Part shown: positions 8,577 through 17,535 of the stretch, one piece after another
Numbering within the stretch: the stretch's first letter is position 1
Layout: each line of letters starts with the position of its first letter
Source of the DNA: Lewinellaceae bacterium
GTDB taxonomy: Bacteria; Bacteroidota; Bacteroidia; Chitinophagales; Saprospiraceae
Length of the DNA stretch: 64,000 nt
Direction of reading: 5' to 3'
NCBI GenBank assembly: GCA_020636215.1
Contig: JACJYG010000013.1
Span: 1-64,000 of the forward strand
Made by a program: the position numbers and the translations under genes
The notes under the pieces: generated by a model
Seen by the model: the letters and a program-made list of their open reading frames with translations, nothing else
Told to the model about the DNA's origin: nothing
The model's database searches: none

Positions 8577-9881
8577 CTAATGCTTCACAAACGACAAGGC
8601 CTTTACCTGCTGTCCCCCCGTTTCCACCACAATCCGGTACAAGCCCGGCTGTAGGGCAGTAACATCCAGCCCCCAGGCGCCGGAAGGCGCGTTGTCAAAC
8701 TGTTGCTGAAGAAGGCGCTGGCCCAGGGCGTTGTATATGTCAAGCTGTACGGGTTTTCCTTGCAGGGCGCCGAACTCCACGAAAAGCATTTCCCGGGCAG
8801 GGGAAGGATAAGCCTTCAGCCCCTCCGCCAGGCCGGCTTCCCCGGCGCTGTTGATCACTACGTTAACATCCTGACAGATGGTGCTTTCCCCGGCAGCATT
8901 GGAAGCCGTCAGGCAGACGTTGTACAGGCCACTCCCCAGATAAGTATGCAATGGGTTCTGTTCGGTGCTGGTAGTGCCGTCACCAAAGTTCCAAAGCCAT
9001 TCCGTAGGGCCGTTTTCCGATTCATCGGTAAATTCCACCTGGCCATCTTCCAGGGCCATAGCGGTAAAAGCAGCCACCGGCGCAGCCAGCCCTTCGGAAT
9101 AATTCGTCAGATAAGTAGCATCCAGGGCATTCCCCTGTACGTCAAAATCAATGGAAAGGACAGTACCCCGTCCGTCGGCGGCCCACCATTCATAGGAAAT
9201 GGTGGTATCTGTCGTTGTTTCAAAGGGCGACCAGGCGCCAAAGAATTTAAGCTCAATGGCAGTTTCACTGATCGTTTCCACCCGCTGTCGCAGGGTTTCA
9301 TAGGCGCCGTCCGGCAGTACCAGGGCGCCGTAGGCGTCAATCTCGGCCGATTGGGAGCTGGTAGATGTTACCCGGACCGAATCGACCAGTGGGTTGATCG
9401 CCGAACCATCGAGCAGTAGCCCGAAGCCAAAGTTGTTGCTGAACGTACTGCCGAACGTGGCCGGCGCCGGCAATAATTGCTGCGGAGGGTCAAAAGCCAG
9501 AACGACCGGATCACCGCCGGTTGGAAGCGCCGCCGAGCCGCCTATAGCCAAAAGCGCTACGTCCGTTACCTGGGCGTAGCTATAGAAATCGTTTGCTCCC
9601 AGAAAGGCGAAGGTAGCCTCCGGGAAGTCTGCTCCGTTGGGCGTCTCAGCGGGGTCGACTACCAGATTTGTGGTGCTTTCCTGGCCGGCCAGCATGGAGA
9701 AATCCCAAGTCTGGTTGGCGCCCGCCGCCCCCGGCTGTAGCCCCGCTACCAAGGTGTCGGTGGTAGTAGTGAGTACGGCGCCAAAAGGTGGCGCATCCGA
9801 GGCATCTAGTGTGATCTGTGCCGGAAGAAATAAGGGGCCAAACAGGCCCAGCAATAGCATGAATGGTAAGCGAAATGGCAT
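8577..9881 (-). CDS. Secreted PKD-domain protein with T9SS sorting domain
   Basis: 434 residues from ATG at 9881 (MPFRLPFMLLLGLFGPLFLPAQ, signal peptide); a TTG two codons upstream also lies in frame. Residues 25-265 form an unrecognised beta-rich region. A PKD domain follows at about 268-345 (FTDESENGPTEWLWNFGDGTTSTEQNP broken by the usual WNFGDG motif, then HTYLGSGLYNVCLTASN). The end is a T9SS sorting domain: YPSPAREMLFVEF, IYNALGQRLLQQQF, LQPGLYRIVVETGG. It is probably a surface adhesin or binding protein; the ligand is unknown. It lies 135 bp downstream of the CHU_C-type gene in the same orientation, so co-transcription is plausible. Confidence 0.87.
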   Translation of the reverse strand: MPFRLPFMLLLGLFGPLFLPAQITLDASDAPPFGAVLTTTTDTLVAGLQPGAAGANQTWDFSMLAGQESTTNLVVDPAETPNGADFPEATFAFLGANDFYSYAQVTDVALLAIGGSAALPTGGDPVVLAFDPPQQLLPAPATFGSTFSNNFGFGLLLDGSAINPLVDSVRVTSTSSQSAEIDAYGALVLPDGAYETLRQRVETISETAIELKFFGAWSPFETTTDTTISYEWWAADGRGTVLSIDFDVQGNALDATYLTNYSEGLAAPVAAFTAMALEDGQVEFTDESENGPTEWLWNFGDGTTSTEQNPLHTYLGSGLYNVCLTASNAAGESTICQDVNVVINSAGEAGLAEGLKAYPSPAREMLFVEFGALQGKPVQLDIYNALGQRLLQQQFDNAPSGAWGLDVTALQPGLYRIVVETGGQQVKALSFVKH

Positions 9882-10016
9882 ATTCAATTCGTTTTAATCG
9901 ATTTATTATTAAAAACCAGGAAATTGTATAGCTGGAATATCGGAATCCCGAACGGGGCATTTTGGAGATACGAAGCTCCAAAGGTGGATGTTTTTTTTGT
10001 TTCCTGCAATACCTTA

Positions 10017-12569
10017 TTACCTGACCAAATTCACCTCCCTCGCAAACACTTCCCGGATCTCCCCGATAAATTCGATCTCCGCTGTCCATAGATAAGGGCC
10101 AGCCGCCGCCGGTTTGCCCCGAACCTGCCCATCCCATCCACTGGAAGCTTCGTTCAGGGCCGCTTCGGTGGAGTGGAAAACCTGATTGCCCCAGCGATCA
10201 AAAACGGACAAGGACCGGAGGATGCCAAAATCAGGGCTTTGCAGGAAAAAATAATCATTCCGGCCGTCACCGTTAGGAGAAAAAGCGGTAGGGGCATAGA
10301 TCCTCCTCGATTTGTCGACCAGGAAAGTGAGCAAGGCAGTATCCGCGCAAAGGCCGTTGGAAACACGGAGCGTATAGAGGGTATGATCCAGCGGTTTGGC
10401 GGTGGGCGTCAGACAATCCGTACAGGAAAGGGAGTTGCCCAAAGGGTCGTTCCACCCGATGATTAACGTATCCCCACTATTGGACAGGATAGGCTCAATC
10501 CGGTACTCCTCGCCAAGATGGATGCTCACTTTATCGTCGGGAAAACGGGCTTCAATGAAGTCGCCTTCCACCACTGTGAAGAAAACGAAGGATGGCTGAC
10601 AGCCGTCGAATACGGCAAGTTGGTATTCGCCGGCCGAAGAAACCGTCAGGAGGGGGCCGGTAGAGCCATCCTCCCAGAGGAAGCTGGCGCCGTAGGGACG
10701 GCCGTCCAGCACAAGCGGTTGGCCATTGCAAATAAGTTGCTCTACAAAAACGGTGTCGGATTCCACGCCGAATACCGTCAGGGTGGTGCTGTCCACCAGA
10801 GGTGTCCGGGGGTCATCCGAAAAACGGGCCTGCCCGAGAGCGGCAGGTAGCATCCCCAAAACGGCCCGGTTGCGGTAAACACCGGGAATAACATCACCAA
10901 CGGCGACCACCACATCGACCGAGTCCGTTCCCAGGGGAAGCGTCATACCTTCGATTCGCAGGACCCCTGCCGGCAAACCTGCCGCCAGCCCCCCCCCGAA
11001 TGGATTGTTGAGCACCCCCACCACCGTCATCCCGTCGGGCAGCGTATCCGCCAGGCTTACCCCTGCACGCGGCAGGCCCGAATCGTTTTCAATGCCATAC
11101 CGAAAAATCACTTCGTTACAGGGGAAGGTTTCTTCGGGCAGTATTTGAAGCGCCAATTCGATGGTATAAGGGCAGGAAGCTACCGTAATGTTGTAGCTCA
11201 CAAAAATGGACTGACAGCCGCTGATGGCCTCCAAAGTATAGAGGCCTTCCGTCGACACCACCCTTTGTGGAATGGCCGAGCCGTTTTCCCACTGGATGTT
11301 GTTGCCGAATCCACCGGCATCCAGCGTAGTGCTTTCCCCAAGGCATAAAAACCGGTCGAAGAACAAACTGTCTTCCTCAATGCGGTTGACCACCACTCCG
11401 GTGCTGTCTTGCGCCGCCAGAGTAACGGGGTCATCAGAGGGGCGGGCGATGCCCAGGCTGGGGGGCAGCCCATCCAGTAAGGCCTGGCTTTTATAATTCC
11501 CGCCGGCGATATCGCCTATCTCTACGGTTATTATGATGCTGTCTATCCCTTTTGGCGCCGACATGTTCTCCAGCCGGAAAGTATTGGAAGGGGCAGGAGC
11601 ACTAAGCGTTCCACCATAAGGGTTGCGCACCAGAGACACGAAGCTGAAGCCCGGCGGCAGCGCGTGCTCCAGGCTGAGGCCGGTGAGGACGCCCGAACTG
11701 TTGCCCAGGGTATAAACGTAAGACACCTGGCTGCACGGAAAGGTAGCCCTTGGTCCCACCCGGCTTTCCAGGGCCACAGAGTAGGGACAGGAAGCCATAT
11801 CCGTGATGGGATACACCGGGCCGGTTTGCCGGACTATCTCCTGTCCGGTGGATTTATCTATGGCGAATAAGGCGCTGGCAACGCCAAAAGAAGTCGTGCC
11901 GTAGCCGAACAGGCGCCCGAAGGGATCAAAAAACAAACCCTGAATGTCATTCTGGGCGCCGATCGCCATTGCAAGTGCTGTTACCGCACCGGTGGCCGGA
12001 TTGATGGTGAAGGCCGTTCGCCCATTGGCGTCATACCCATACAGCAAGCTATTGAGTGGGTTATAGGCCATATCAGGGATGCGCAACGCACTTGAAATGG
12101 AGGAAGTTTGCACGTTCAGCCCGGGGTCCTCCAGGTCGATCCGCACCAACGACTGGCTGGCGCCATTGGCCGAACCAACAACGGTCAGAAAACGCCCGTT
12201 GGGGCTGATATCGCCGGCGAGGTACTGAAGATTGGGGTTCAGGGATAGCGCCCCCATATCTTCTAACGTTCCATCGGCATCTATCCGGTACAGATGCTGG
12301 TCGGCCTGGCCGATGCCGTAGAGGAGCCGGTCAGTGCTCCGGAATCCCAGAGCATTAAGCGTTTGCCCCAGATTGGGGCTGATTGGTGTGAAAGACAGGG
12401 AATTGTTGGCGGGACTGATCCCCAAGTCCGACAACTCAGTAGAAAGGCTGGAGAGTACGAATACCTGGCCTTCACAGGTGAAGGGACCCTGGCCATTCAA
12501 TGGCTGCCAGGCCGTTGAAAAGAAAGACAACAGAAACAGAATGATCGGATATGTGCTTGATTTTTGCAT
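10017..12569 (-). CDS. Gliding motility-associated C-terminal domain (CHU_C) secreted protein with G9 coding tract
   Basis: 850 residues; start set at MQKSSTYPIILFLLSFFSTAW (signal peptide) rather than the longer frame to 12617. Residues 30-275 resemble a beta-propeller-like repeat region (LYGIGQADQHLYRIDADG, PNGRFLTVVG). Two DUF11-like repeats follow, with paired motifs ALPPGFSFVSLVRNPYGG and TLPDGMTVVGVLNNPFGGG. The C-terminus (YAPTAFSPNGDGRNDYFFL, VFDRWGNQVFHS, PYLWTAEIEF) is the CHU_C / gliding-motility-associated type B sorting domain, implying T9SS export and surface attachment. A run of nine G (10989-10997 as C on the plus strand) encodes Gly-Gly-Gly; loss or gain of one base would truncate the protein, so it could be phase-variable. 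Confidence 0.87.
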   Translation of the reverse strand: MQKSSTYPIILFLLSFFSTAWQPLNGQGPFTCEGQVFVLSSLSTELSDLGISPANNSLSFTPISPNLGQTLNALGFRSTDRLLYGIGQADQHLYRIDADGTLEDMGALSLNPNLQYLAGDISPNGRFLTVVGSANGASQSLVRIDLEDPGLNVQTSSISSALRIPDMAYNPLNSLLYGYDANGRTAFTINPATGAVTALAMAIGAQNDIQGLFFDPFGRLFGYGTTSFGVASALFAIDKSTGQEIVRQTGPVYPITDMASCPYSVALESRVGPRATFPCSQVSYVYTLGNSSGVLTGLSLEHALPPGFSFVSLVRNPYGGTLSAPAPSNTFRLENMSAPKGIDSIIITVEIGDIAGGNYKSQALLDGLPPSLGIARPSDDPVTLAAQDSTGVVVNRIEEDSLFFDRFLCLGESTTLDAGGFGNNIQWENGSAIPQRVVSTEGLYTLEAISGCQSIFVSYNITVASCPYTIELALQILPEETFPCNEVIFRYGIENDSGLPRAGVSLADTLPDGMTVVGVLNNPFGGGLAAGLPAGVLRIEGMTLPLGTDSVDVVVAVGDVIPGVYRNRAVLGMLPAALGQARFSDDPRTPLVDSTTLTVFGVESDTVFVEQLICNGQPLVLDGRPYGASFLWEDGSTGPLLTVSSAGEYQLAVFDGCQPSFVFFTVVEGDFIEARFPDDKVSIHLGEEYRIEPILSNSGDTLIIGWNDPLGNSLSCTDCLTPTAKPLDHTLYTLRVSNGLCADTALLTFLVDKSRRIYAPTAFSPNGDGRNDYFFLQSPDFGILRSLSVFDRWGNQVFHSTEAALNEASSGWDGQVRGKPAAAGPYLWTAEIEFIGEIREVFAREVNLVR

Positions 12570-12761
12570 AGCCTTTAATTCAAACGAGCACGTCCTGCTG
12601 TCCCGCTGCCAGGGCAAAATTACAGAAATTTAATGCGGAAAGGGGCAAAGCCAGGCCGGGAAGGATTTTATCCTAAACGAGCAGGAAATGCCGGATTCTA
12701 TTTTGTAACTTTCGGCAATTACCACAACAAATTTTTTTTAAACGAATTAAACCAACAAAAT

Positions 12762-13013
12762 ATGGAACTTCTTTACATCCTCCTCATCGGCGCCATCGCG
12801 GGATGGCTGGCCGGGCAAATCTGGAAGGGCGGCGGTTTTGGACTGCTCTGGAACATCATTATCGGCATCGTCGGCTCTTTCGTGGGCGGCTGGTTACTGA
12901 ACAAGCTCGGTATATCCATTAACCTCGGCGGCCCCACCATCAGCCTGATCATCACTAGTGTCATTGGGGCTGTGGTCATCCTGTTTGTCGCCGGCCTGTT
13001 TAAAAAACGTTAG
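12762..13013 (+). CDS. GlsB/YeaQ/YmgE family stress-response membrane protein
   Basis: 83 residues from ATG at 12762; the frame is open further upstream but without family character. Three hydrophobic segments with glycine zippers are visible: LLIGAIAGWLAGQIWKGGGF, IIIGIVGSFVGGWLLNKLG and LIITSVIGAVVILFVAGLF. This is the transglycosylase-associated/GlsB family (PF04226). It is a small inner-membrane protein, usually induced by general stress, with no known catalytic activity. The EAD-CHAT-like gene starts 15 bp downstream, suggesting an operon. A TAACTTTC near-match to the Bacteroidota -7 box lies at 12706-12713. Confidence 0.9.
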   Translation: MELLYILLIGAIAGWLAGQIWKGGGFGLLWNIIIGIVGSFVGGWLLNKLGISINLGGPTISLIITSVIGAVVILFVAGLFKKR

Positions 13014-13028
13014 AAAGGGAACAGCAAG

Positions 13029-13916
13029 ATGCAGGAAGAAGTTCGAAAATTGATCGCCCAGGGGGAAACGCTTCAGGCGGTCAATTTCCTGATCGCCTCC
13101 CTCAAAGAGACGGGGCACTACAGCTCCGTCTCCAATGAATTGATCCTCTACAGCTCCAGGCTGGTGAGCAATGCCCGAAATTTACGGATGAACCTCATCA
13201 GCCATGAAGAAGCCAACCGGCTGACCGCTCAGGTGAATTACGCCCTACTGGAAATGCTGGATAGCATTGAAAAAAAAGATAAGCCCGACCCCTTCCTGGC
13301 CAAAGAGGAAATGCCGGCAACAGGCCCGGCTCAACGGATTATGTTTCTGGAGGCTAATCCCTTCGACGATATAAACCTCCACTCCGGCAAAGAAAGCCGG
13401 GAACTGGAATACATCTTCCGCAACCACCCCAACAAGGCTCGGTTTGTTTTCCAGAAAGAATTCGCGATCAGCCCCAAAACACTTTTACAGGTTGTGAACG
13501 AATACCGGCCGGATATCCTCCACGTATCGGCTTTCGCCAATGAAGAAGGGATCATCCTTCACGATGAAGATTACTCCAAAAAAATGGTGGCCAATGATTC
13601 CGTGATGACCATCTTCAGCTTGTTTGACACCAAAATTAGTTGCGCTTTTTTTAACACCTGGATCTCCACCGGCCTGGCCATCCAATTATCGGAGAAGATC
13701 CCTTCTATCATCGGCATCAATGCACTGATTGACACGCATGCAGCAATTTCCTTCGCCACCGGCTTCTACCAGGCGGTTGCTTTTAACAAAGATTATCCGG
13801 CCGCCTTTGAAACAGGGATCAAGGTACTGACGGAGGAGGGCTATGGATCGGAGGTGAAGAAGCCGTTTTTGGTTCAGAAAGGAAAGCTTGTTTCGGAAAA
13901 GCCGCGGGATGACTGA
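13029..13916 (+). CDS. EAD-like domain fused to a degenerate CHAT (caspase-like) domain
   Basis: 295 residues. Residues 1-80 (VRKLIAQGETLQAVNFLIAS...LISHEEANRLTAQVNYALLEML) match the helical effector-associated domains (EAD) that couple STAND NTPases to effectors in bacterial conflict systems. After a short linker, residues 100-290 look like a CHAT/caspase-like fold: IMFLEANPFDD, REL..IF, RPDILHVSAFANEEGIIL, FFNTWIS, ISFATGFYQAVAFNKDYPAAFETG. In active CHAT peptidases the equivalents are HFSGHG and LNACYS; here both the catalytic His and Cys are replaced (HVSAF, NTWIS), so it is predicted to be a pseudo-peptidase. No STAND NTPase is adjacent. It follows the GlsB-like gene by 15 bp. Confidence 0.72.
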   Translation: MQEEVRKLIAQGETLQAVNFLIASLKETGHYSSVSNELILYSSRLVSNARNLRMNLISHEEANRLTAQVNYALLEMLDSIEKKDKPDPFLAKEEMPATGPAQRIMFLEANPFDDINLHSGKESRELEYIFRNHPNKARFVFQKEFAISPKTLLQVVNEYRPDILHVSAFANEEGIILHDEDYSKKMVANDSVMTIFSLFDTKISCAFFNTWISTGLAIQLSEKIPSIIGINALIDTHAAISFATGFYQAVAFNKDYPAAFETGIKVLTEEGYGSEVKKPFLVQKGKLVSEKPRDD

Positions 13917-13947
13917 TCAAAAGCAAAACGCTGGAAGTCACCCTGTG

Positions 13948-13955
13948 CCCCCCCC
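13948..13955 (+). promoter_or_regulatory. C8 tract upstream of the amidase gene
   Basis: A run of eight C in the 92-bp gap between the CHAT-like gene and the amidase gene, 54 bp before the amidase start. Similar C6-C9 tracts occur in the leaders of the T9SS cargo genes at 20-36 kb. Whether it has a function is not known. Confidence 0.35.
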
Positions 13956-14008
13956 TGGTGATCCACTAGTTTAACGCCGCTTGATTTAAAAAAATTAACC
14001 CGCCCAGA

Positions 14009-15859
14009 ATGTCCAACCCCCTAACTTTTTCACCTCCTTTTTTTCTGATTACTGCAATTGTACTATTTCTCACCACCTGCGCAACGCCTACGCCCATCCG
14101 GACGCCCGGGCCGCCAGCTGCCGCTGCTACACAGTTGCCCATTCGGGTAACCCCATCTGAAAATCCGGCATATTGGCTGGAAATCAGGCGGATGCCATCG
14201 GACACCACCGAGTCGTCTTCTTTCCACCTGCTGTGCAAAGCCCCCTACCCCGCTGAAGTTTCCATCAACGGTAAAGCAGTAAAGCAATACCAGACCGGTA
14301 TTTTTTTTGATGAGATCCAACTGCAGGAAGGGGCCAATACTTTTGTGGTACAGGCCGTATTCCCTGATGCTTCGAAAGCACAGTACGAACACACCATTAC
14401 CTACATACCTAAGGCAAATAACCGCCAACCCTATCCCCTGTGGATCGATAACAGTTCCATAGAACCTGCTACAGATCAAGCACTACTTGCCGATGATCTT
14501 ATCCGACTACGTTTTCAGGGCTCAAAAGGGCAGCAGGCGCAAGCGCTTATCCGGCCCGGGAATATCCGATTGCCGTTCAGTCGGGAGGATCATTCGGATT
14601 ACAGCCTTTACCAGGCCGATCTGCCGCTGAGCCTGCTGAAACCGGGCAAAGCCTACCGCATCACCTTGGAGTTGGATGCTACAGGCCCAGCCCATAAAGG
14701 CGAAAAGGCCAGGGCCTCCCTGTCCGCACAACTCAGCCGGAAGCAACGGCATGAATTCCCCCTGTTACGCATCGTTGAAGACAAAGCAGCCCTCACGTAC
14801 AACCTCGGCCCCATCCGCCTCGGCGGCCCCATCATCAATGAGTTGCCGGTAGGAGTAGTGCTACAGGCCAGTGGTAAAGTGGGGGAATACTATCGCATCC
14901 GCCTTGATGAACGGGAGGAAGGATATATCCATGAAAGCCAGGTGGAGGCTTTGCCGGAAGGAACGGTACGCCCCGGGTATTACCTCCAATCCGTCCAGGC
15001 TCGCCCCGGCGAAAATGCCGACGAAGTACGCATTCCCTGGCCGGAACCGGCGCCCTTCGCCATCATCCCCTTACCAGAGGAAAATAAGATCCTCATTAAT
15101 CTCTACGGGGTCAAAACATCCAGTACCTGGATGGTGCACCACAAGGGATTATCCAACATTGAGAGAGTCGATTGGCGGCAACTGAGCCCGGAAACCTACC
15201 AGCTCATCCTGCACCTCAACAGCTCCCGCATCTGGGGATATACCATGGAGCCCGGCGAGGGCATCCTCACCTTCCGGCTGAAGCATCCGCCGAAGTTGGA
15301 GCCAGGTTCTCTGAAAGGATTAAAAGTGAGCATCGAAGCCGGCCACGGGGGTTCCAACACCGGTGCAGTAGGCTTATCCGGCCTACTGGAAAAGGATGTC
15401 AACCTCGATGTCGCCCTGCGCCTGGAGAAACTTTGCCAGGAGGCAGGCATAAAAGTGCTGCAGGTGCGCCCTGAGGATATAGACATGGGCCTGGAGGAAA
15501 AACGCGCTTTGGTAGAGGCTTCGGATGCAGATCTTCACATCAGCATCCACGCTAATTCGGGCGGCGTCAACCGTGGATACCTCGGCGTATCGGGGGTAAG
15601 CACCTACTACTACAACCCTTTCTGGGCGGAATTTGCCGAGGTGATGTACGGCCAGCTACTGCCACTTGGTTTGAAGGAATTCGGGGTGGTGGGGTCCTTC
15701 AACTATCGCGTCACGCGCCTGTCTTCCCGGCCGGCTATCCTGGTAGAACAGGCCTTCCTGAGCCAGGCGGAGGATGAGGAGAAACTGGCCTCAGAAGCCT
15801 TCCGGCAACGCATGGCGGAAGGGATCTTCCAGGGGATTGTTCAGTATGTCAGTAGGTAG
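14009..15859 (+). CDS. N-acetylmuramoyl-L-alanine amidase (Amidase_3), putative lipoprotein
   Basis: 616 residues, long for the family because of an N-terminal 430-residue extension. MSNPLTFSPPFFLITAIVLFLTTC ends in a lipobox-like LTTC, so it is probably lipid-anchored. Residues about 255-325 resemble a bacterial SH3 domain (GVVLQASGKVGEYYRIRLDEREEGYIHESQV without the usual disruptions). The C-terminal Amidase_3 domain starts near residue 435. Zinc ligands are visible as H in EAGHGG, E in GLLEKDVN and H in SIHANSGG, and the catalytic Glu is in ILVEQAFLS. It cleaves the amide bond between N-acetylmuramic acid and the stem peptide during wall remodelling. It appears monocistronic, with a poly-C tract 54 bp upstream. 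Confidence 0.92.
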   Translation: MSNPLTFSPPFFLITAIVLFLTTCATPTPIRTPGPPAAAATQLPIRVTPSENPAYWLEIRRMPSDTTESSSFHLLCKAPYPAEVSINGKAVKQYQTGIFFDEIQLQEGANTFVVQAVFPDASKAQYEHTITYIPKANNRQPYPLWIDNSSIEPATDQALLADDLIRLRFQGSKGQQAQALIRPGNIRLPFSREDHSDYSLYQADLPLSLLKPGKAYRITLELDATGPAHKGEKARASLSAQLSRKQRHEFPLLRIVEDKAALTYNLGPIRLGGPIINELPVGVVLQASGKVGEYYRIRLDEREEGYIHESQVEALPEGTVRPGYYLQSVQARPGENADEVRIPWPEPAPFAIIPLPEENKILINLYGVKTSSTWMVHHKGLSNIERVDWRQLSPETYQLILHLNSSRIWGYTMEPGEGILTFRLKHPPKLEPGSLKGLKVSIEAGHGGSNTGAVGLSGLLEKDVNLDVALRLEKLCQEAGIKVLQVRPEDIDMGLEEKRALVEASDADLHISIHANSGGVNRGYLGVSGVSTYYYNPFWAEFAEVMYGQLLPLGLKEFGVVGSFNYRVTRLSSRPAILVEQAFLSQAEDEEKLASEAFRQRMAEGIFQGIVQYVSR

Positions 15860-15914
15860 GAAGGCCAGTAGGCAGGGACTACGGAAGTTATTCCACTGCC
15901 TACTGGAAGCTGGA

Positions 15915-16385
15915 TCAATTATGATACGCCTGGTTATGCGCCAGCGCCGCACCACATGTAGCACAGGTTCCCTGAGCGCCACTGCCGCCAGCACAACCGT
16001 TGGTGCAGGTGTAATGATACACACCGGCAGCGTTCTGAGCGGGTGAGGCATTTTGAGCCGGCGGTTGCTGTCCATCCTGGAAAACGGGCGCAGGCTGGTT
16101 TTGATTGCCAGGCTGGTTGTGGAAGGCGGCATTGTGTACATACTGGTTACCGCAAACGGGGCAGTTACCGGCGGCATCGCTGCCACTTCCTTCACAGTTA
16201 TTTGCGCAGATGTAATGTTTCACACTACCAGCCACCGCGGTAGAAGCATTGTTTAATGGCTGTGTAGTAGCGCCAGGAGCGGTATTGGCCGGCTGTTGGG
16301 CGCCTGAGGTATTGCTTTCGTTTCCTGAACAAGCAAGGAAGAAGGTAGCAATGACGGCTACCATTAAAGTTGAAGTCAATTTCAT
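15915..16385 (-). CDS. Small lipoprotein with two Cys-rich zinc-ribbon-like repeats
   Basis: 156 residues from ATG at 16385; the frame also opens with TTG at 16391. MKLTSTLMVAVIATFFLAC is a lipoprotein signal (FLAC). Two similar modules follow a low-complexity Ala/Gln/Pro linker. Module 1 (about residues 57-92): HYICANNCEGSGSDAAGNC with CPVCGNQYVHNAAFHN. Module 2 (about 122-156): YHYTCTNGCAGGSG, GTCATCGAALAHNQAYHN. Each has C-x3-C ... C-x2-C followed by two conserved His, the layout of a metal-binding ribbon, so zinc or another metal is likely bound at the cell surface. No named family is recognised. It sits alone between the amidase and an aldo/keto reductase. Confidence 0.75.
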   Translation of the reverse strand: MKLTSTLMVAVIATFFLACSGNESNTSGAQQPANTAPGATTQPLNNASTAVAGSVKHYICANNCEGSGSDAAGNCPVCGNQYVHNAAFHNQPGNQNQPAPVFQDGQQPPAQNASPAQNAAGVYHYTCTNGCAGGSGAQGTCATCGAALAHNQAYHN

Positions 16386-16423
16386 GGTCAATCTTTTGGT
16401 GAAAATAAAGGCCCAAAATACGA

Positions 16424-17413
16424 TTATTCCAGAATTTCCCCTATTTGCTGAAGTTCCTGCTCACTGAAATCCAGCTGATTCAGGCAAAGCAGCGAGTCGG
16501 CCAGTTGCTCGGGGCGGCTGGCGCCAACCAAAACAGAGGTAATCCGGTCATCTTTCAGGATCCAGGCCAGCGCCATTTGGGCCAGGCTTTGCCCGCGCTG
16601 GCCGGCCAGTTCGTTGAGCCGTCGGATCTGCTGCAGCCGGCTTTCAGTGATCTGCTTGGCCTTCAGGAAACCATGGGGTTTGGCCGCCCTCGAATCCGGA
16701 GGAATACCCTTTAGGTAGCGGTCGGTCAACAGGCCTTGCTGCAGGGGCGAGAAAGGAATGCAACCCACGCCTTCGCGGCCCAGTAAATCGAGCAGCCCCC
16801 CTTCCACCCAACGGTCGAACATGGAATAATTGGGCTGGTGAATCAGGCAGGGCGTCCCTAGCTCCCGCAAGATGCGGATCGCCGCTTCGGCTTCTTCCTT
16901 TCGGTAATTGGAAATCCCCACATACAAAGCCTTGCCCTGCCGGACGATGAGATCGAGGGCGGCCATCGTTTCTTCCAACGGCGTCTCGGGGTCAGGGCGG
17001 TGGTGGTAGAAGATGTCGACGTACTCCAGCCCCATCCGCTTCAGGCTCTGATCGAGGCTGGACACCAGGTATTTTTTGGAACCCCATTCCCCGTAAGGCC
17101 CTTCCCACATGTAATAGCCAGCTTTAGAAGAGATCACCAGCTCGTCGCGGTAAGCCCGGAAGTCTTCGCGCAGGATGCGGCCGAAGTTTTCTTCAGCCGA
17201 ACCGGGCGGCGGGCCGTAGTTGTTAGCCAGGTCAAAATGGGTAATGCCCGCGTCAAAGGCCAGGTGCAGGATACTGCGGCTGTTTTCCAGCACATCGACA
17301 TGGCCGAAATTGTGCCACAGGCCGAGCGAAATGGCCGGAAGCTTCAGGCCGCTGCGGCCGCAACGGCGGTATTGCATATTCTGATAGCGGTTGGTGTGGG
17401 GAAGGTAGGGCAT
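16424..17413 (-). CDS. Aldo/keto reductase, YghZ (L-glyceraldehyde 3-phosphate reductase)-like
   Basis: 329 residues, full length. The opening MQYRRCGRSGLKLPAISLGLWHNFG is characteristic of the YghZ/AKR14 group. Catalytic residues are visible: Asp and Tyr in HFDLANNYGPP, Lys in VISSKAGYYM, His in IFYHHRPDPETP. The NADPH-binding loop VLVGASRPEQL is near the C-terminus. It would reduce small aldehydes such as L-glyceraldehyde-3-phosphate or methylglyoxal with NADPH in the cytoplasm. A long and slightly unusual N-terminus (MPYLPHTNRYQN) is normal for the group. It is monocistronic and divergent from a DinB remnant. Confidence 0.93.
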   Translation of the reverse strand: MPYLPHTNRYQNMQYRRCGRSGLKLPAISLGLWHNFGHVDVLENSRSILHLAFDAGITHFDLANNYGPPPGSAEENFGRILREDFRAYRDELVISSKAGYYMWEGPYGEWGSKKYLVSSLDQSLKRMGLEYVDIFYHHRPDPETPLEETMAALDLIVRQGKALYVGISNYRKEEAEAAIRILRELGTPCLIHQPNYSMFDRWVEGGLLDLLGREGVGCIPFSPLQQGLLTDRYLKGIPPDSRAAKPHGFLKAKQITESRLQQIRRLNELAGQRGQSLAQMALAWILKDDRITSVLVGASRPEQLADSLLCLNQLDFSEQELQQIGEILE

Positions 17414-17535
17414 ATTTTTTTGCTTTAGTTATTTTCCGAAGGCGACTAAAATTAGGCATTTTTCTTAATTTCAATGAACGCTTTGGGGAAGACTGAATAG
17501 TTGCATTTCAATTTCATGTAAACCGCTCAACCATA

